64,000 nucleotides of DNA, from positions 2,852,001-2,916,000 of the forward strand of contig JACTVC010000001.1 in assembly GCA_018417955.1 (NCBI GenBank), given 5' to 3'. Both the position numbers and the translations under genes were made by a program. Origin of the DNA: Laccaria trichodermophora (taxonomy: Eukaryota; Basidiomycota; Agaricomycetes; Agaricales; Hydnangiaceae). The notes below the pieces were generated by a model that did no database searches, was not told where the DNA came from, and saw only the letters and a program-made list of their open reading frames with translations. How positions within the stretch are numbered: the first letter of the stretch is position 1; each line of letters opens with the position of its first letter. Shown here one piece after another: positions 21,800 to 33,900 of this stretch.

Positions 21800-24712
21800 A
21801 TATTTTGGGTTGGTTTCAAAGTTGGAAAGGGTTCACAAAATTTAGAGGAGAAGGGGGAGTACTGTCTCTTATCATGAAGAATGGAACACCAGTCACACAA
21901 GGCACCAAAGTAGGGAACAACCTCTACAAGATGAAAGTAGCCATGTGTGAACCAACAACAAAACCCCCCAAGAAAATGACCAAAACTCCTCAAATGTTTT
22001 CAGTCAATGAATCAGCTCAGAACTGGGAAACGTGGCATAAACAATTTGGCCATATAGGCTATCAAAGACTACAACAAATGTTAGATAAAAATCTAGTCAA
22101 AGGCTTTAATGTCGACATGCAATCCCAAAAACTGGACTGCATAGCATGCACCAAATCAAAACAAACTGTGGAACCATTCAGTAAAACTACTGAATGGAAA
22201 ACTGAACCTGGAGAACTTACTCATATTGATGTATGGGGAAAATATAGTATTGCATCCATCAATGGAAATCAATACTATATCCTATTCATCAATGACTCTG
22301 AGAAATTCAGTACCACAGAATTTCTGAAACAAAAGGGACAAGCTAATCAAAAGGTCAAAGACTATTTAATGTACCTCAGAACACAGGATAAAAGGCCAAA
22401 GGCAATCCACGTTGATTGAGGAAAAGAATTCATTAACAATGACCTAAAGACTTGGTGTCAGGAACAAGGGATAGAAATCCAAATGACCACACCTTATTCA
22501 CCTTCCCAAAATGGGGTAGCCGAGCACATGAATCGTACAATAGTTGAACCTGCTCATGCAATGTTACATGGTTTACCCAAATTTCTATGGGAATACACTA
22601 TCAACCATGCTTCATATCTTCGAAATTGAACATACATGAAAACTCTAAACAATAAAACACCATATGAGATGAGGTTTAAAACAAAATCAAATGTATCTCA
22701 CTTTTGAGAATTTGGAGCTCTGGTTTGGGTTCTACTTCAAGGTCAAAAGAAACCATGAAAGATGGAAACCAAATCAAGACAACAAATATTTGTTGGCTAT
22801 GAAGATGGATCAAAATCCATCAAATATTACAACACGTAAACTCGCAAAATACTTACTTCTCAAAATTTTCATTTCCTATCTCTCACAAATGACAAAACCC
22901 CACCAGAACCAATAATCATGGAACCTGATGTACCTGGTGAGGGGGAGCCTGAGGGAAGCATGCAGCCAACATCAGGCAATCAAAGTGATAGCCTAAAATG
23001 GAAACAAGAAAACAAAGAAGAAGGACAAAACAAAAGACATACCAGAGGCAAACATGTTGACTACCAATATCTTCAAAATACTTTTCCTGATGAGGAAGAA
23101 ACCAATGAACTTCTATCATCAAATGAGGAATTATATGCCATCATAGCCAGTGATGAATTCACAACATTAAAGGATGCCAAAAAATCCTTAGATTGGCTGG
23201 AATGGGAACAGGCGATCCACAACAAACTGACCCAACTCCAACAAATGGGGACATGGTGATTAGTTGCAAAACCACTGGACGCTGTCCCAATAGCCAATAA
23301 GTGGACATTTATAAAGAAAAGAAATAAAGCTGGTGACATAATCAAATACAAAGCTTGATTGGTGGCAAAGGGATGCACACAACAACCTGGATACAATTAT
23401 GTTGAAACCTTCTTGCCTGTTGTCTGAATGGAAACTGTTCAAGCAATATTGGCATTAGTGCCAACAAAAGGCTTGAAAATCCAACAAATGGACGTCAAGG
23501 GAGCATACCTAAATGGAATATTGAAGGAAAAGGTTTACATGTACCAACCCAAGGGATATGAGGATAAAACAAACCAGGTGTGCGAATTAGTCAAGACCCT
23601 ATATGGCCTAAAACAGTCAGGCTGAGAATGGAATAAAGAGTTTGACAAGAAACTCAAGGAATTCGGTTTTCAACACTTGCGTTCCAATCCATGCAACCAC
23701 ATCAAATGCAATGGTGACGAAGCAGTCATTATTACAGTTTGGGTCGATGATATACTCCTATTTGTGACATCCAATGAGCTCATGGAGCAAATAAAATTGG
23801 AATTACACACCCAATGGGAAATGACTGATCTTGGTGAACCAACCAAGATTATCAGTGTTGAAATTACCCAAACCAACACATCCATCACCATCTCACAAAA
23901 GGTATACATCAAATCAACACTGGAACATGAAGGCCTAAGTGAGATCAATAGCATGGCAACACCAATGGATCGCAACCTAAAACTACAACTGAATCCTGAC
24001 AGTAATGAAGGAAATCAAAGCAACTCCTTCACAAGACTTCTTGGAGAACTTCAATATCTTGCAAATTGCACAAGACCCGATATAGCATTTACTGTGAACT
24101 GGCTAGCTGCCTATACTGCCGATCCAAGTCTTCAGCACGTTATGGCACTGAAACAAATATTATGTTACTTAGCTGGAACCAAGAACCTTGGCATCACCTA
24201 CTCCAAGACCTCCAACAATTCTCTTGAAAACTCCAACATATTTTATGGATTTGCCCATGCTGCCTATGCCAACCATGAAGATCACAAATCAACATCAGGC
24301 TATGTCTTCTTAACAGCAGGGGGAGCAATTACCTGGAAATCCAAGGAGCAAACAACTATTGCCCTCTTGTTAACACAAGCCAAATACATTGCCCTATCCA
24401 AAGCTGGGCATGAAGCCTGTTGGCTCTGAAACCTATATCAGGAACTCAGATATCCCCAAGAGTATCCTACTCTCATAAAAGGGGACAACGATGGCTCGAT
24501 TTCGATGGCGAAGAACCCACAATTCCATAATCAGAGCAAACATATTGCAATCCAATGGCATTGGATTAGGGAACTTGTCGAAAACAACCTAATAGAAATT
24601 GAAAGCTGTCATGACCCAGATCAAACAGCTGACATACTCACCAAACCTCTTCCATGCCCGAAACATACAAAACACATCTTGGAAATGGGACTGGCTTCGA
24701 CTTGAGGGGGAG
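21800..24712 (+). mobile_element. Ty1/Copia retrotransposon pol, 5'-truncated and inactivated
   Basis: One continuous frame carries, in order: a GAG-pre-integrase part (WHKQFGHIGYQRLQ, CIACTKSKQ), an integrase core (THIDVWGKY ... TPYSPSQNGVAEHMNRT), and the Copia reverse transcriptase (MDVKGAYLNGILKEKVYM, LYGLKQSG, WVDDILLFV). RNase H follows (STSGYVFLTAGGAITWKSK, QTADILTKPL). The frame has no indel but is broken by ten stops: TGA at 22417, 22627, 22705, 22756, 23257, 23356, 23425, 23623 and 24427, and TAA at 22837. The 5' LTR, gag and most of the protease are missing. It ends in a polypurine tract (GAGGGGGAG) at the LTR junction. Dead copy. Confidence 0.95.
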
Positions 24713-24860
24713 TGTAAGGAGGACAAGATGACTAGTCATCAGTAGTTACAATGTCACACATAGTTACACAGTAAACAGTGTAGTCATGCATAATAATAAG
24801 CACATCTCACTTGAACACCCATCTACACTGGTGCTCTGCACTATCATTTCCTAACACAAT
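24713..24860 (+). repeat. Copia 3' LTR (start clear, end uncertain)
   Basis: Begins TGTAAGGAGG directly after the polypurine tract, as expected for a 3' LTR starting with TG. A CA near 24,859 could be its end, but without a 5' LTR to compare the right border cannot be fixed. Confidence 0.5.
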
Positions 24861-25040
24861 TTGGCATGGATTACATGGTGAACATCATTATTTGAGACTT
24901 TTCATGCTTTACATTAGAAATAAGTGGAAGGCATGGGGCTATAGAAGCTGTTCAATAGAGCAAACCCCAGCCTAGGGTCTATTTTGTTTTGTTTGTCAAA
25001 AGCAGCAACTGCCAACCTTTATGCAAACAGCTGTAATTGA
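24861..25040. other. Unassigned repetitive DNA
   Basis: About 180 bp between the Copia LTR and recognisable Gypsy text. No feature identified. Confidence 0.35.
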
Positions 25041-27850
25041 TGGTAGTCATTCACCCAGCATGGTAGTACATTTGGGTTTGCTTTTGGTACAATAAAGACT
25101 GGTGAAGCACAAGGAGAAGGAGAAGGTTGGATATGACTGGCATCTAGGTGCTGTTGTATGAGAATGCTCCAAGCCTCTTTATATTTCTGTGGGAAAGGGT
25201 ATGATCACAATTTTATTGTTTTCTCAGTGTCCTTTAGTTTGATGGAAGCATAGACATTTGTGGGTAATTCATTCACATGTGGGATGGGTTCAAAAACTTC
25301 TTTAAATTCTACTCTGATGTCTGCATCCAATTTGGCAAGTGATTTGACTGTAGTAAGAATTTCGATTCTATTGCAAATCACTCCAGTGATGTTAAAGTTT
25401 TCTGTTACATCTGGATGCAATTTTCGATCTTTAAATCAGTTGTTGCAGACCAGCATAAGTTCTGCTAACATCAACTTCTTATCAGCTTTTGTTTCAGCCA
25501 GTTGTTCACATAAACAAAGTTTAGGTGGGGGTGGGGGAGGGATAGGTGGTGGATTCAACAAGTCATAATTTACAGTTTTATCTATACAAGTTCTGGCTGC
25601 ATGGTCAGTAACAATTGTATTGTGTATCAGAAAAGGGAGTCCAAGAATGACAGGCATGCAAAAGTTCAGGGCAATGAGAGCTTTAACAGATTTCAAGGTC
25701 CAAGTGGCATCTAAAGAGGTAAGGGAAAGTTTCACATATTCATACAATTCTGAGGAGGATTTCTTCCCATTGTTCATTGTGATGCTACAATTTCTGGTTC
25801 ATGGAGGTGATGTTTGCAAAGGTTCAATTTAGTGACAAGATTGGGGCAGATGAGGACAATGTGAGCACCTTTATTGATGAGTGCTTTGGTTTTCACTGGG
25901 AAATCAGTTAATAACCCATGAATCTGGCATTCACAAACAAGATGTTTAGATTTGATTGGGGTACTCATGTTATGTTCAGCAATGTCAGCATTTTCCCCTG
26001 AGTCCAAAGTATAGTCACTAGCAGAGGGTAGGACTGCAGCAATGATGTTTGGTTCATCAGAAGAAGAAGGAGCTGTTGCTGCAACTGCTTTGGAGGTTTG
26101 TGTGGAGGTTGAAGTGGAAGAGGAGGACACTGTTGTTGATTTCCCCTTCTTTGCTCCAAGTGTGTCCATGAGTGACAAGGTTTTATACCCTTTTCCTGAA
26201 GGGAAACCAGTGGGGCAGTCTTGGGATCTGTGACCAACATAAAACTTCCAGCACTTGGTACACCCATTGTGCTCATTGAGGAGTGCACATTCAGAGTCAA
26301 GAAGTAAGGGCAATGGCATAAAGGTGGAAGAAGAAGAGTTTGTGTTGGCATTGGAAGTGTTGTAGCAATGGGAGGTGTTATGCAAAGCATTGTTATTAGT
26401 AGTCTGCCATTTGTCTTGCTGTTTGTTGTACAGTGACTAGGCAAAAGTCTTGCACCACACAAATAATTCTATATCCTCTCCAAGTTCAAGGGAATAGTTA
26501 CCATATATATATGGTAATATACAGATATCCTATATACATCTTTGACATGAATATGAGATCTGGACCTCATGCTCTGCTCCATGTAGAAAAAAGTGAAAAA
26601 AGTGGGGTTTTGAGAGTTTTACAGATACTTCATGTGAGGGTATAAAAAAATGTGAAGAATTAAGTACTTGCTAACCCAAGTATACAGCACTTTGAATCAT
26701 ATTAATTGGATTGGTGGTTGTTGAGATATAGGTGTAAGAAAAGGGCTTGTTTTGGTCAAATAGTCCATATTTCACCACATTTGACCAAAATAAGCCCTTT
26801 TCTTACATCTATATCTCAACAACCACCAATCCAATTAATATGATTCAAAGTGCTGTATACTTGGGTTAGCAAGTACTTAATTCTTCACATTTTTTTATAC
26901 CCTCACATGAAGTATCTGTAAAACTCTCAAAACCCCACTTTTTTCACTTTTTTCTACATGGAGCAGAGCATGAGATCCAGATCTCATATTCATGTCAAAG
27001 ATGTATATAGGATATCTGTATATTACCATATATATATGGTAACTATTCCCTTGAACTTGGAGAGGATATAGAATTATTTGTGTGGTGCAAGACTTTTGCC
27101 TAGTCACTGTAGGTTTCCTTGATCAATTCATGGTGATGTTTATTCTTGCTGGTATGTGTTTCATCTAAATGATGTACAGCATTGATCCATGATTTCAACA
27201 TCTTCTCCTTCTTGGCCTTGCTGTACTTGACACATTCTTTCAGTCCATCATTGAGATGGGCATTGAGTTGGTTGTGTAATGTCACATTGTTGAAGATAGA
27301 GGTCATATTGCAAAGGAGGCAGTTTAATTTGATGACATTCTGGGACCAAGCCCAGAAAGATTCCTTGTTGGGATCCAGACAAGAGTTTAATATCTTGTCA
27401 TGTATGTGGTCCTCCCAGTCAGGATGAAGGTAATTGCTACGAACTAGTGAAGGGAAGTGCAATGATAGTGGGGTGGTCAGTGGTGATCCAGTTATGGATA
27501 TGTAGCTCTCTGATACCAGGGAGAATGAAAGCAACTTGTTTGTCTTGTGGAACTGATTTTGCCTCAAAAAAATCATGGCAGGCATTTTCAAATTCCATCA
27601 TGGCAGATGGAGTGACATCACTGCTAGTAAGGACTTTTTCCACTAGTCGGTTTGATGGTAGCAGTAGTGGACATGACTGAAGGTTGTTTTTTGTTGAGTA
27701 TATGTGCGTTTTTTGTCACAAGAAGAGTCAGAAGAGAGTGTAAAGGATGGTTGGCATTGTAAAGCACATTAGGGACATGTGGAATGGTTACAGGTGGGTC
27801 ATTTGAGTCTGTGAAGGAGTGGTAATTGACAGTTGATGATGGTTGCATGT
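25041..27850 (-). mobile_element. Gypsy-type retroelement fragment A (gag, protease, start of RT), decayed
   Basis: On the minus strand: a gag-like segment (MMEFENACHDFFEAKSVP, YLHPDWEDHIHDKIL, KNKHHHELIKETY), a CCHC-like knuckle with C-x2-C-x6-H-x4-C spacing (CTKCWKFYVGHRSQDC), and a retropepsin-like part (HGLLTDFPVKTKALI, GLPFLIHNTIVTDHA). A Pro-rich linker and the entry to reverse transcriptase follow (KYKEAW, SPCASPVFIVPKANPN). The frame is broken by several shifts, and RT stops at about 25,040. Nested inside gag is a 679-bp foldback element (26,431-27,109). It is homologous to fragment B at 43.5-44.6 kb, which keeps more CpG. Confidence 0.85.
26431..27109. mobile_element. 679-bp near-perfect foldback element with TA target duplication (Tc1/mariner type)
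   Basis: Two 330-bp arms (26,431-26,760 and 26,780-27,109) are inverted repeats of each other with three mismatches, around a 19-bp spacer. The ends read CAGTGACTAGGCAAAAGTCT, a Tc1/mariner-like terminus, and the element is flanked by TA on both sides (26,429-26,430 and 27,110-27,111). It interrupts the Gypsy A gag between the codons for ...KETY and NKQQDKWQ. No transposase. Identical small ORFs on both strands are products of the symmetry. Confidence 0.93.
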
Positions 27851-28372
27851 GTAAAATGTGGTTTAACAGCAGGGGGGGGATGGTTGTCCTGATATTGAAG
27901 ATAGTGGTGAAGATGGCGGTGAGGTGTGTGGTTCAAGTGATTGACCCTCCACTATGGTAAACAGTTACAGTTGGGGTGTTTGGTAAGCTGTTAATGGAAA
28001 AATGCACAATTGACCAAGCAAAAGCATGTATTCCAGAAAAGAGGTCAAGGTGGTTAATGAAATGCCTCTTCTATGGTGCTTTTCACTGTTCTAAGACATG
28101 TCAGCATATACATGCATGGTGATATTTCAAAAAAAGTGGAAATATATTCCCTAGAGAGGGGATAGATAACACTAGAAAAGAGAAACTCAACACATGTACA
28201 GCAGAAATAGACTGCATGTATGATTCTGAAGATATGGAGTATGGAATACAAGAAACATATGCAGGGATGATTGTGGTTTAGAATCAAGAAAGAATCCCAG
28301 GAAGTTGTGTATGTGATGTGTCTGTGGGAAGGTGATGCCAAACAAAGGTAATCCATGATTACAGGAAGTGAG
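27851..28372. other. Unassigned island DNA with a dispersed repeat copy
   Basis: Includes 28,118-28,185, which matches 41,740-41,800 in inverted orientation (core GGGGATAGATAACACT and a run matching AAAAAAAGTGGAAAT). The rest is unrecognised. Confidence 0.5.
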
Positions 28373-28723
28373 GTACTGTACCAATTCAATCAATTTGTCA
28401 GTTGCACATCACAAGGGGTCCAAAACCAATGAATTCTGGCAAAGTCACAGGTCACAGGAGCTAGTGACAAAACCCATAAATAGGTCTGGAAATGCGAAAA
28501 AGTGCCTTTTTGAGATTAAAATTTGGCTTTTTCACATCTACTGCCACTTGTAACAGATTCTATTTCAATTTTTCTTTTCAACAAAAAAACAGGCCACCTA
28601 CCCCTACAGCTTGACGAAATTTTCGGTGGGTCACACCTCCCTCAGTGACACAACAAAACCAAAATTTCGTTGTGCAGGTCACAGGTCACAAGTTGTGATG
28701 AATTGATTGAATTAGTACAGTAC
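28373..28723. mobile_element. MITE-like element with about 28-bp terminal inverted repeats
   Basis: The left end GTACTGTACCAATTCAATCA and the right end read inverted (GTACTGTACTAATTCAATCA) match over about 28 bp. Length is about 350 bp, with no coding potential. Target duplication not clear; sub-terminal GTCACAGGTCACAG-type repeats occur inside both ends. Confidence 0.65.
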
Positions 28724-29899
28724 TAAGAGCCTTAACTAAAAAAATTCTACCCCATGTTGTTTTTGCAATCCTGGTACCCTCTTGCTTGATGCTGCACTTT
28801 TGACCCAACATGAGGGGAAGAGTGATATAAACAAGACCAATAGATACAAATATGCAAAAAAAGGCCCCAGGGAGTATATATATCTTCTTTCTTTTTTGCT
28901 ACAGGCTCATTCAAGCTTTACTCTAAATAACCATCCCTTACCCTTAGACAGTTTATTCTGTTGTTCTCAAGTCTCCAGAGAGATTGTTAGATTCCCCATG
29001 CCATCAGGGAGTTTTGAGGTGTGGCAGGATGATGTTTTGATGTTGAGCTCATCAAGTGTAACTTATGTTTGGGAATATGACTAGAGGAAAAGAAGTAAGA
29101 GAATGCAAAGTATGTACATGTGGTAGCAGTCAGTCATATGACCTAACATGTACTCCTAACGGTTATGATGTTCTGGCAGTAGAGGAAGAACCTATAAGTA
29201 ATCCCTAGAACACAAAGAATCACCAAAGCCAAAAGGTAGAATAACTGAGAAGTTCTATTTGTACCAAAATGGATTTAGTTATATTTTTCTCAGTTTTTGA
29301 CCATTTTTGATGAACTCAAAACCCAATTAAAGGTAATAAACATGGTTAGAAGTGTATGTAACACATGTGACCATTTAACCAGTTGCAACCAATTGAAACT
29401 GGTCTTTGAATGGTTTCAAAAGATTTTTGAAATGAGGCAACCAGCAACCAGAATAACCCCAAATTTGGGCAACTGCAACTGAAAAAAAGACTGGACCATG
29501 GTCTGGCTCAGTTTGGTCCTATGTTTTTTTTTTGATCCTATGGACTTCAAACACTATTATCCATAAATTTGGTTCTCCATTTTCTGTTAATGGCTCTGGG
29601 TCATATGGTAATGATAAAGTGGTGTTTATTTTATTCAGCTCAGGTAAGACAACAGTTTGAAACTTATACATATTTCTGATTACCTTAATTTAATAGGCAA
29701 CTTGAAGCCAATATTCAGACTCTGAGCTCAAATTTAATGCCAATTCACCTCAGACACCCTCCCCAAAACATAAGCAGACCCAGGTTATTGACCTTGTGAC
29801 TCCTGATTTGATGAAGTCAAGAACCAAGGCCACCTCTACTGGGAACAATTCTTTAGTGGAAAATTTCAGCCAAAAAAAAAGATTGTTGGTGTTGGCAGT
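28724..29899. other. Unassigned CpG-poor island DNA with one dispersed repeat copy
   Basis: 29,270-29,530 is homologous, inverted, to 38,960-39,240 (shared text TTTCAATTGGTTGCA-type and TTGGGTTTT-type). No gene is recognised in the remainder. Confidence 0.5.
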
Positions 29900-30720
29900 A
29901 TATTGTTTCAATTTATATGGGAATCCAAGCAGTATATGATCAAGAACTTGAACATGGTCACATCTGGCAGAGAGGACAGTCCTACAAAGATTCTCATCAC
30001 CAAATCAAAAAGCTCACACTATGCTGCAACCACTACCAAGACCCTCTATCAATTCATAAAGTTGATATTGATCCAAATGAACATTGGAATGGCAAAGCCA
30101 AGAGGACAGGTTGTATGGCCTATGTTAATGTTACCCTTCTACACAACAGGCTTCTACATAACAGGCTCAAGCATAGAATGGTACATTTTAACAGCTGTCT
30201 TCAATCATAACCATGGTCCAGAAATTCCTCCTGGAGGCACTGCATGATATCACCCAAATGAACATGAGAAAATTATTGCCAAGTTGGCCACCTCAAAGAC
30301 AACAAGTCACAAATTGCAGCAGTTCTCTCTAATGACAGAGGAAATATACTTGAAGCATGACAAATTGCTAATCAAGGCTTAAAGTCAAGTTATAAAGAAC
30401 ATTTATGGCCTAGGAGAAAATTTTCAAGTCATAATAGAAAGTTTGCAGGCAAAAGCAGCAGTGGAACATGGTTGGAATTATCAGATTGAACTTAGCCAAG
30501 ATCTCACAGTAATTGCCATCTTGTGGCAGTCATCTCTGCAATCAGATCTGTCATTTTGCTTCAATGATATCCCTATCAACGACAACACCTATAATCACAA
30601 TGATGCAGGATATGCTCTTAATATTGACATCACCATTAATGGCTTTGAAAAATCTTGCAGTATCTGATATGCTCTCCAAGGCTCAAAATTGAGTTAAGGT
30701 GGAAAGTTGAAAGATTGGGT
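29900..30720 (+). mobile_element. Mutator-like (MULE) transposase remnant
   Basis: Reading across frames on the plus strand: a FAR1-like N-terminal part (HGHIWQRGQSYKDSH, KRTGCMAYVNV), then FNHNHGPEIPPGGTA, YHPNEHEKIIAKLA and the start of the catalytic domain. That part has FNDIPINDNTYNHNDAGYAL (first DDE Asp region) and ALNIDITING, and it stops after YALQGSKL. The text is interrupted by a short internal duplication around 30,140-30,165, at least one frameshift and several stops, including TGA directly before YHPNEHEK. Only the N-terminal half is present. Family assignment is from memory of MULE/FAR1 proteins in basidiomycetes. Confidence 0.65.
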
Positions 30721-30965
30721 TAAGGTGGAAGGTTGATCTAAAGTGAAAGGTTGGGATGAGTTGAGGTGGAAGGTTGGTTTGAGGTAGAAGGTTGAGTCAA
30801 GGTGAAAAGTTAAAGCAAGATGAAAGGTTGAGTGGAGGTGAAAAGTTGAGTGGAGGTGAAAGATTGGATGGAGTGAAAAGTTGAGTGGAGGGAGAAGGTT
30901 AAAATATTGAGTTAAGGTGGAAGGTTGAGTCAAAGTGAAAGGTTGGTTTAAAGTGGAAGATTGTG
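30690..30965. repeat. Degenerate minisatellite
   Basis: About 14 imperfect units of 18-20 bp with core AAGGTTGAGT-AGGTGA (spacing varies). It begins immediately after the MULE remnant. The Thr/Phe/His/Leu repeat ORF on the minus strand is a by-product. Confidence 0.85.
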
Positions 30966-33900
30966 GGACAAAGCATGTGACAACACTTTGAAATTTGATA
31001 GTACTCAGGTTAGCAGTGAATTCAATCCAATCTAGAACAGTTCATTGTTGTTTCAATCTTTTCTATAATTCAATCTTAGATCATGTAATGGTTAGTGATA
31101 ACAATGCTCAGTAGGAAGCAGAGATCATCACAATTAATGTCATTGAGTAGATCAATGAAAGAGGTGTTGTGATACCATACCACAGTTGTGTAAAACACAT
31201 AACTAAGTTAAGGCCTGTACACTGGTTGAGCCTGTATGAAAACCTCTGCTTAAAACTGAAACCATGTTGAAATGGCTGGCCAAACAGCAGAGCAAAGACC
31301 ACCATAGTGAGAACTCCAATGATGCCTTATAATATAATTATCCAATAATCACTTTTGGTATACTGTATCCCTGGAGTGCACATGGCAGTTATTAAATAAG
31401 CTCCTTGTCTGTTTTTTTCCCATCTTTTGCATTCATGCACATTACAGTTGTTTACATTTAAAGGAACATCCAAATAAAAAACTCTTTAGTTCCTAAAAAT
31501 AAATACTAAGAGAACAAAAGCACAAATAAAATATGCTCCAATTATTTATTGATGTGAGCCTGATACAGTTCAGCCTAGTTAAAGTCAATTTAGAGATATT
31601 TGGAAGCTCATTCCAAGTGAAAAGCCCAGCTGGGATATGCTAAAACAGATTTAGCATCCAATAGTGTTGTATGCTCAAACTTGGACTGCAGAAAATCCAT
31701 TCTTACAATGGCAGCTAGCTGGTTCACTGTTATCATGTTTTCTATACCCCTAATTGGCCTAACCTACACTTATACTGTCAAAATGCCTGATTGTGACTTC
31801 AATTTTATAATTTTTATGAGGCATAAAATCACAAGTGTAAGACTTGCTCTTTTCTGTACAGCTGATCTTGTCTACAAATCTCATTACTATGAATCATGAT
31901 TGAGCTGAAGATGTCAATATCATACAGAGTCACTATCAACTTAGTTTTTTTAAAATGAAACTTCAACCCATAGGGACTGAGGTGGCTAATCTATACCTAG
32001 CCACCCAAGTAGAAGCTTATGTTTCTCTTGCTTACAGTGGTGTACAAAACATCAATATTATCTTGACAGATGTCTGTTTTACATAGTCACCAGCTGTTAC
32101 CTTCAAAGAAGCCCAACCTCAAAGCATAACCTATTCCACTACTTGCCAGTGATCAAAGAATTAGTTCTTCTGCTTTTCAAGTTGATAAAGATCACATCAT
32201 ATGGGTTTGAGCCATTCAAGAAGAACATTTAAAATTTCTTTGAGTTGGAGGTTGAAAGAGGGTTGATCATAGTCCAGCTTCTGGATTAATAATATGAATA
32301 CCTCTCTTGCCCCTTTTACAAAATGAAAAAAAAATAAACTAGGTCCCACTTGAAAGGCAGAAGCAGACAGTATCTAGGCTGTTGGTGCAGACCAGCAGTT
32401 ATGAGTCAGAGCACAGTTTGAGAATACAAATACTAACTTCACATTTGATGAAACTGTCATTGCCTGGATGATGGCCTCTGGAATGAAATTCACCAGCTCA
32501 ACTGACCTGTACTTGGCTTCAATAAGAAAGAAGTGTACACTTGCAAACTGGACAATGGATTCAGCAGTTGAGCTAGGACCAACAAGAAGTTCTAGGGATG
32601 TAAGAAATGAGCATGATGATGGGGGATTAGCAATAATGCAAATTACCATATTTCTCACACTTTGCATCTTTCCGACACTCAATGATACCATTGATACTTC
32701 TGCCAAATACCACTTGATGGGTTTCATGCCATGTGAACACCATACTGTTCAAAGTCAGGTTGGTGATTTCAACAGTAACAGGAGAATTGCATCAAGCACC
32801 ATCCAAGCCCCAGGCTCATACTTTCCAGCATCAAATAAGCATACTAGTTTCAAAAGAGGTAGACAGATAGCTGCTTACCTTATGTGGGAATAGTGTCTTC
32901 CAGAAAAGCAAGTTTAGTCTTGGCTTCTCTAGGGTCAATCCCATAAAGTTGAAGTTATAGCCCAACAATGTAACAGTTTCCAAGTTTTTCAGTTTCCTGT
33001 GAGATTTGAAGAAACACCTATAAGAGTGATAGCCATTGGACAAGGAAAACATAAAGAACAAGACACAAATGCTCAGCAACATAAGAAATCAAAATCATTG
33101 AATCACAGGAATGTATTGATGGTGAAGAGAAGTTCAACTGCTATGAAGGAGCCCTCTTTATCCAGAATCTTCATGGTCCAGGTCTTTTCCAATGTAGTGG
33201 AGAAGAAGTTCATCATCTCAGTGCCAGCCTGCTTCTTTAATATACAAGCACCTCAAACAGTGTATTAAGCATCACAGAGTGTATGTTTCATATTGCCCTT
33301 GTATGACACTAATCACAGACTCTTATCCATGTAAACAATCCTGCCAAACTCACCCTCTGAATGAGCCCTTGTCTCTTAGAAACTCTAGACTGTACATGTC
33401 TCCCATGCTGTCCCCAAAGAACTCTCCTCTATAATGATGCACTGAGATTGACTAGATAATGCTGATAACTGTACTTCAGACCTCCACTCTCTCCCTGCCA
33501 TGATGTTGCTGCATCTGAAGTCATGTAGTTATACCCCCTTTACTGTCCTGACTATTCCCAGATTCCAGACAACTACTACACTTAGGTTATTGAGTGATTA
33601 GAATCACAACAAGCCTCTCACTCAGCCTCAAACTCAGTGCTCATATGTGTGTATCTATCTCATGACTTAAATTCTAACTTACACAAATAACTCCTCACTG
33701 GCCTTATACTCAAGCACATATCTCTGAGAAGTACATGCACCTATCATTCCTCAACTGGCTAAAGCTCCCTTTTATCATCTTGACATTATCTCTTCACAGA
33801 AGAATCCAACTCTAACTTCAATCCTCTTTACCTATTGGCATCTCCATCACCAATGTATTCCCTCCTGGCTCTGGTTCTTCTTATTTACTTTACACCATCA

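Noticed and set aside
21748..24705. TGA read-through or an alternative code as explanation of the Copia stops
   Set aside because: Flanking host genes use TGA as a normal stop, and other repeats nearby show the same CpG loss, so deamination is simpler.
26433..27107. Identical 70-aa ORFs on plus and minus strands
   Set aside because: They are mirror copies forced by the palindrome and have no domain content.
30694..30933. Thr/Phe/His/Leu repeat ORF
   Set aside because: A translation of the minisatellite; frames shift with unit length.
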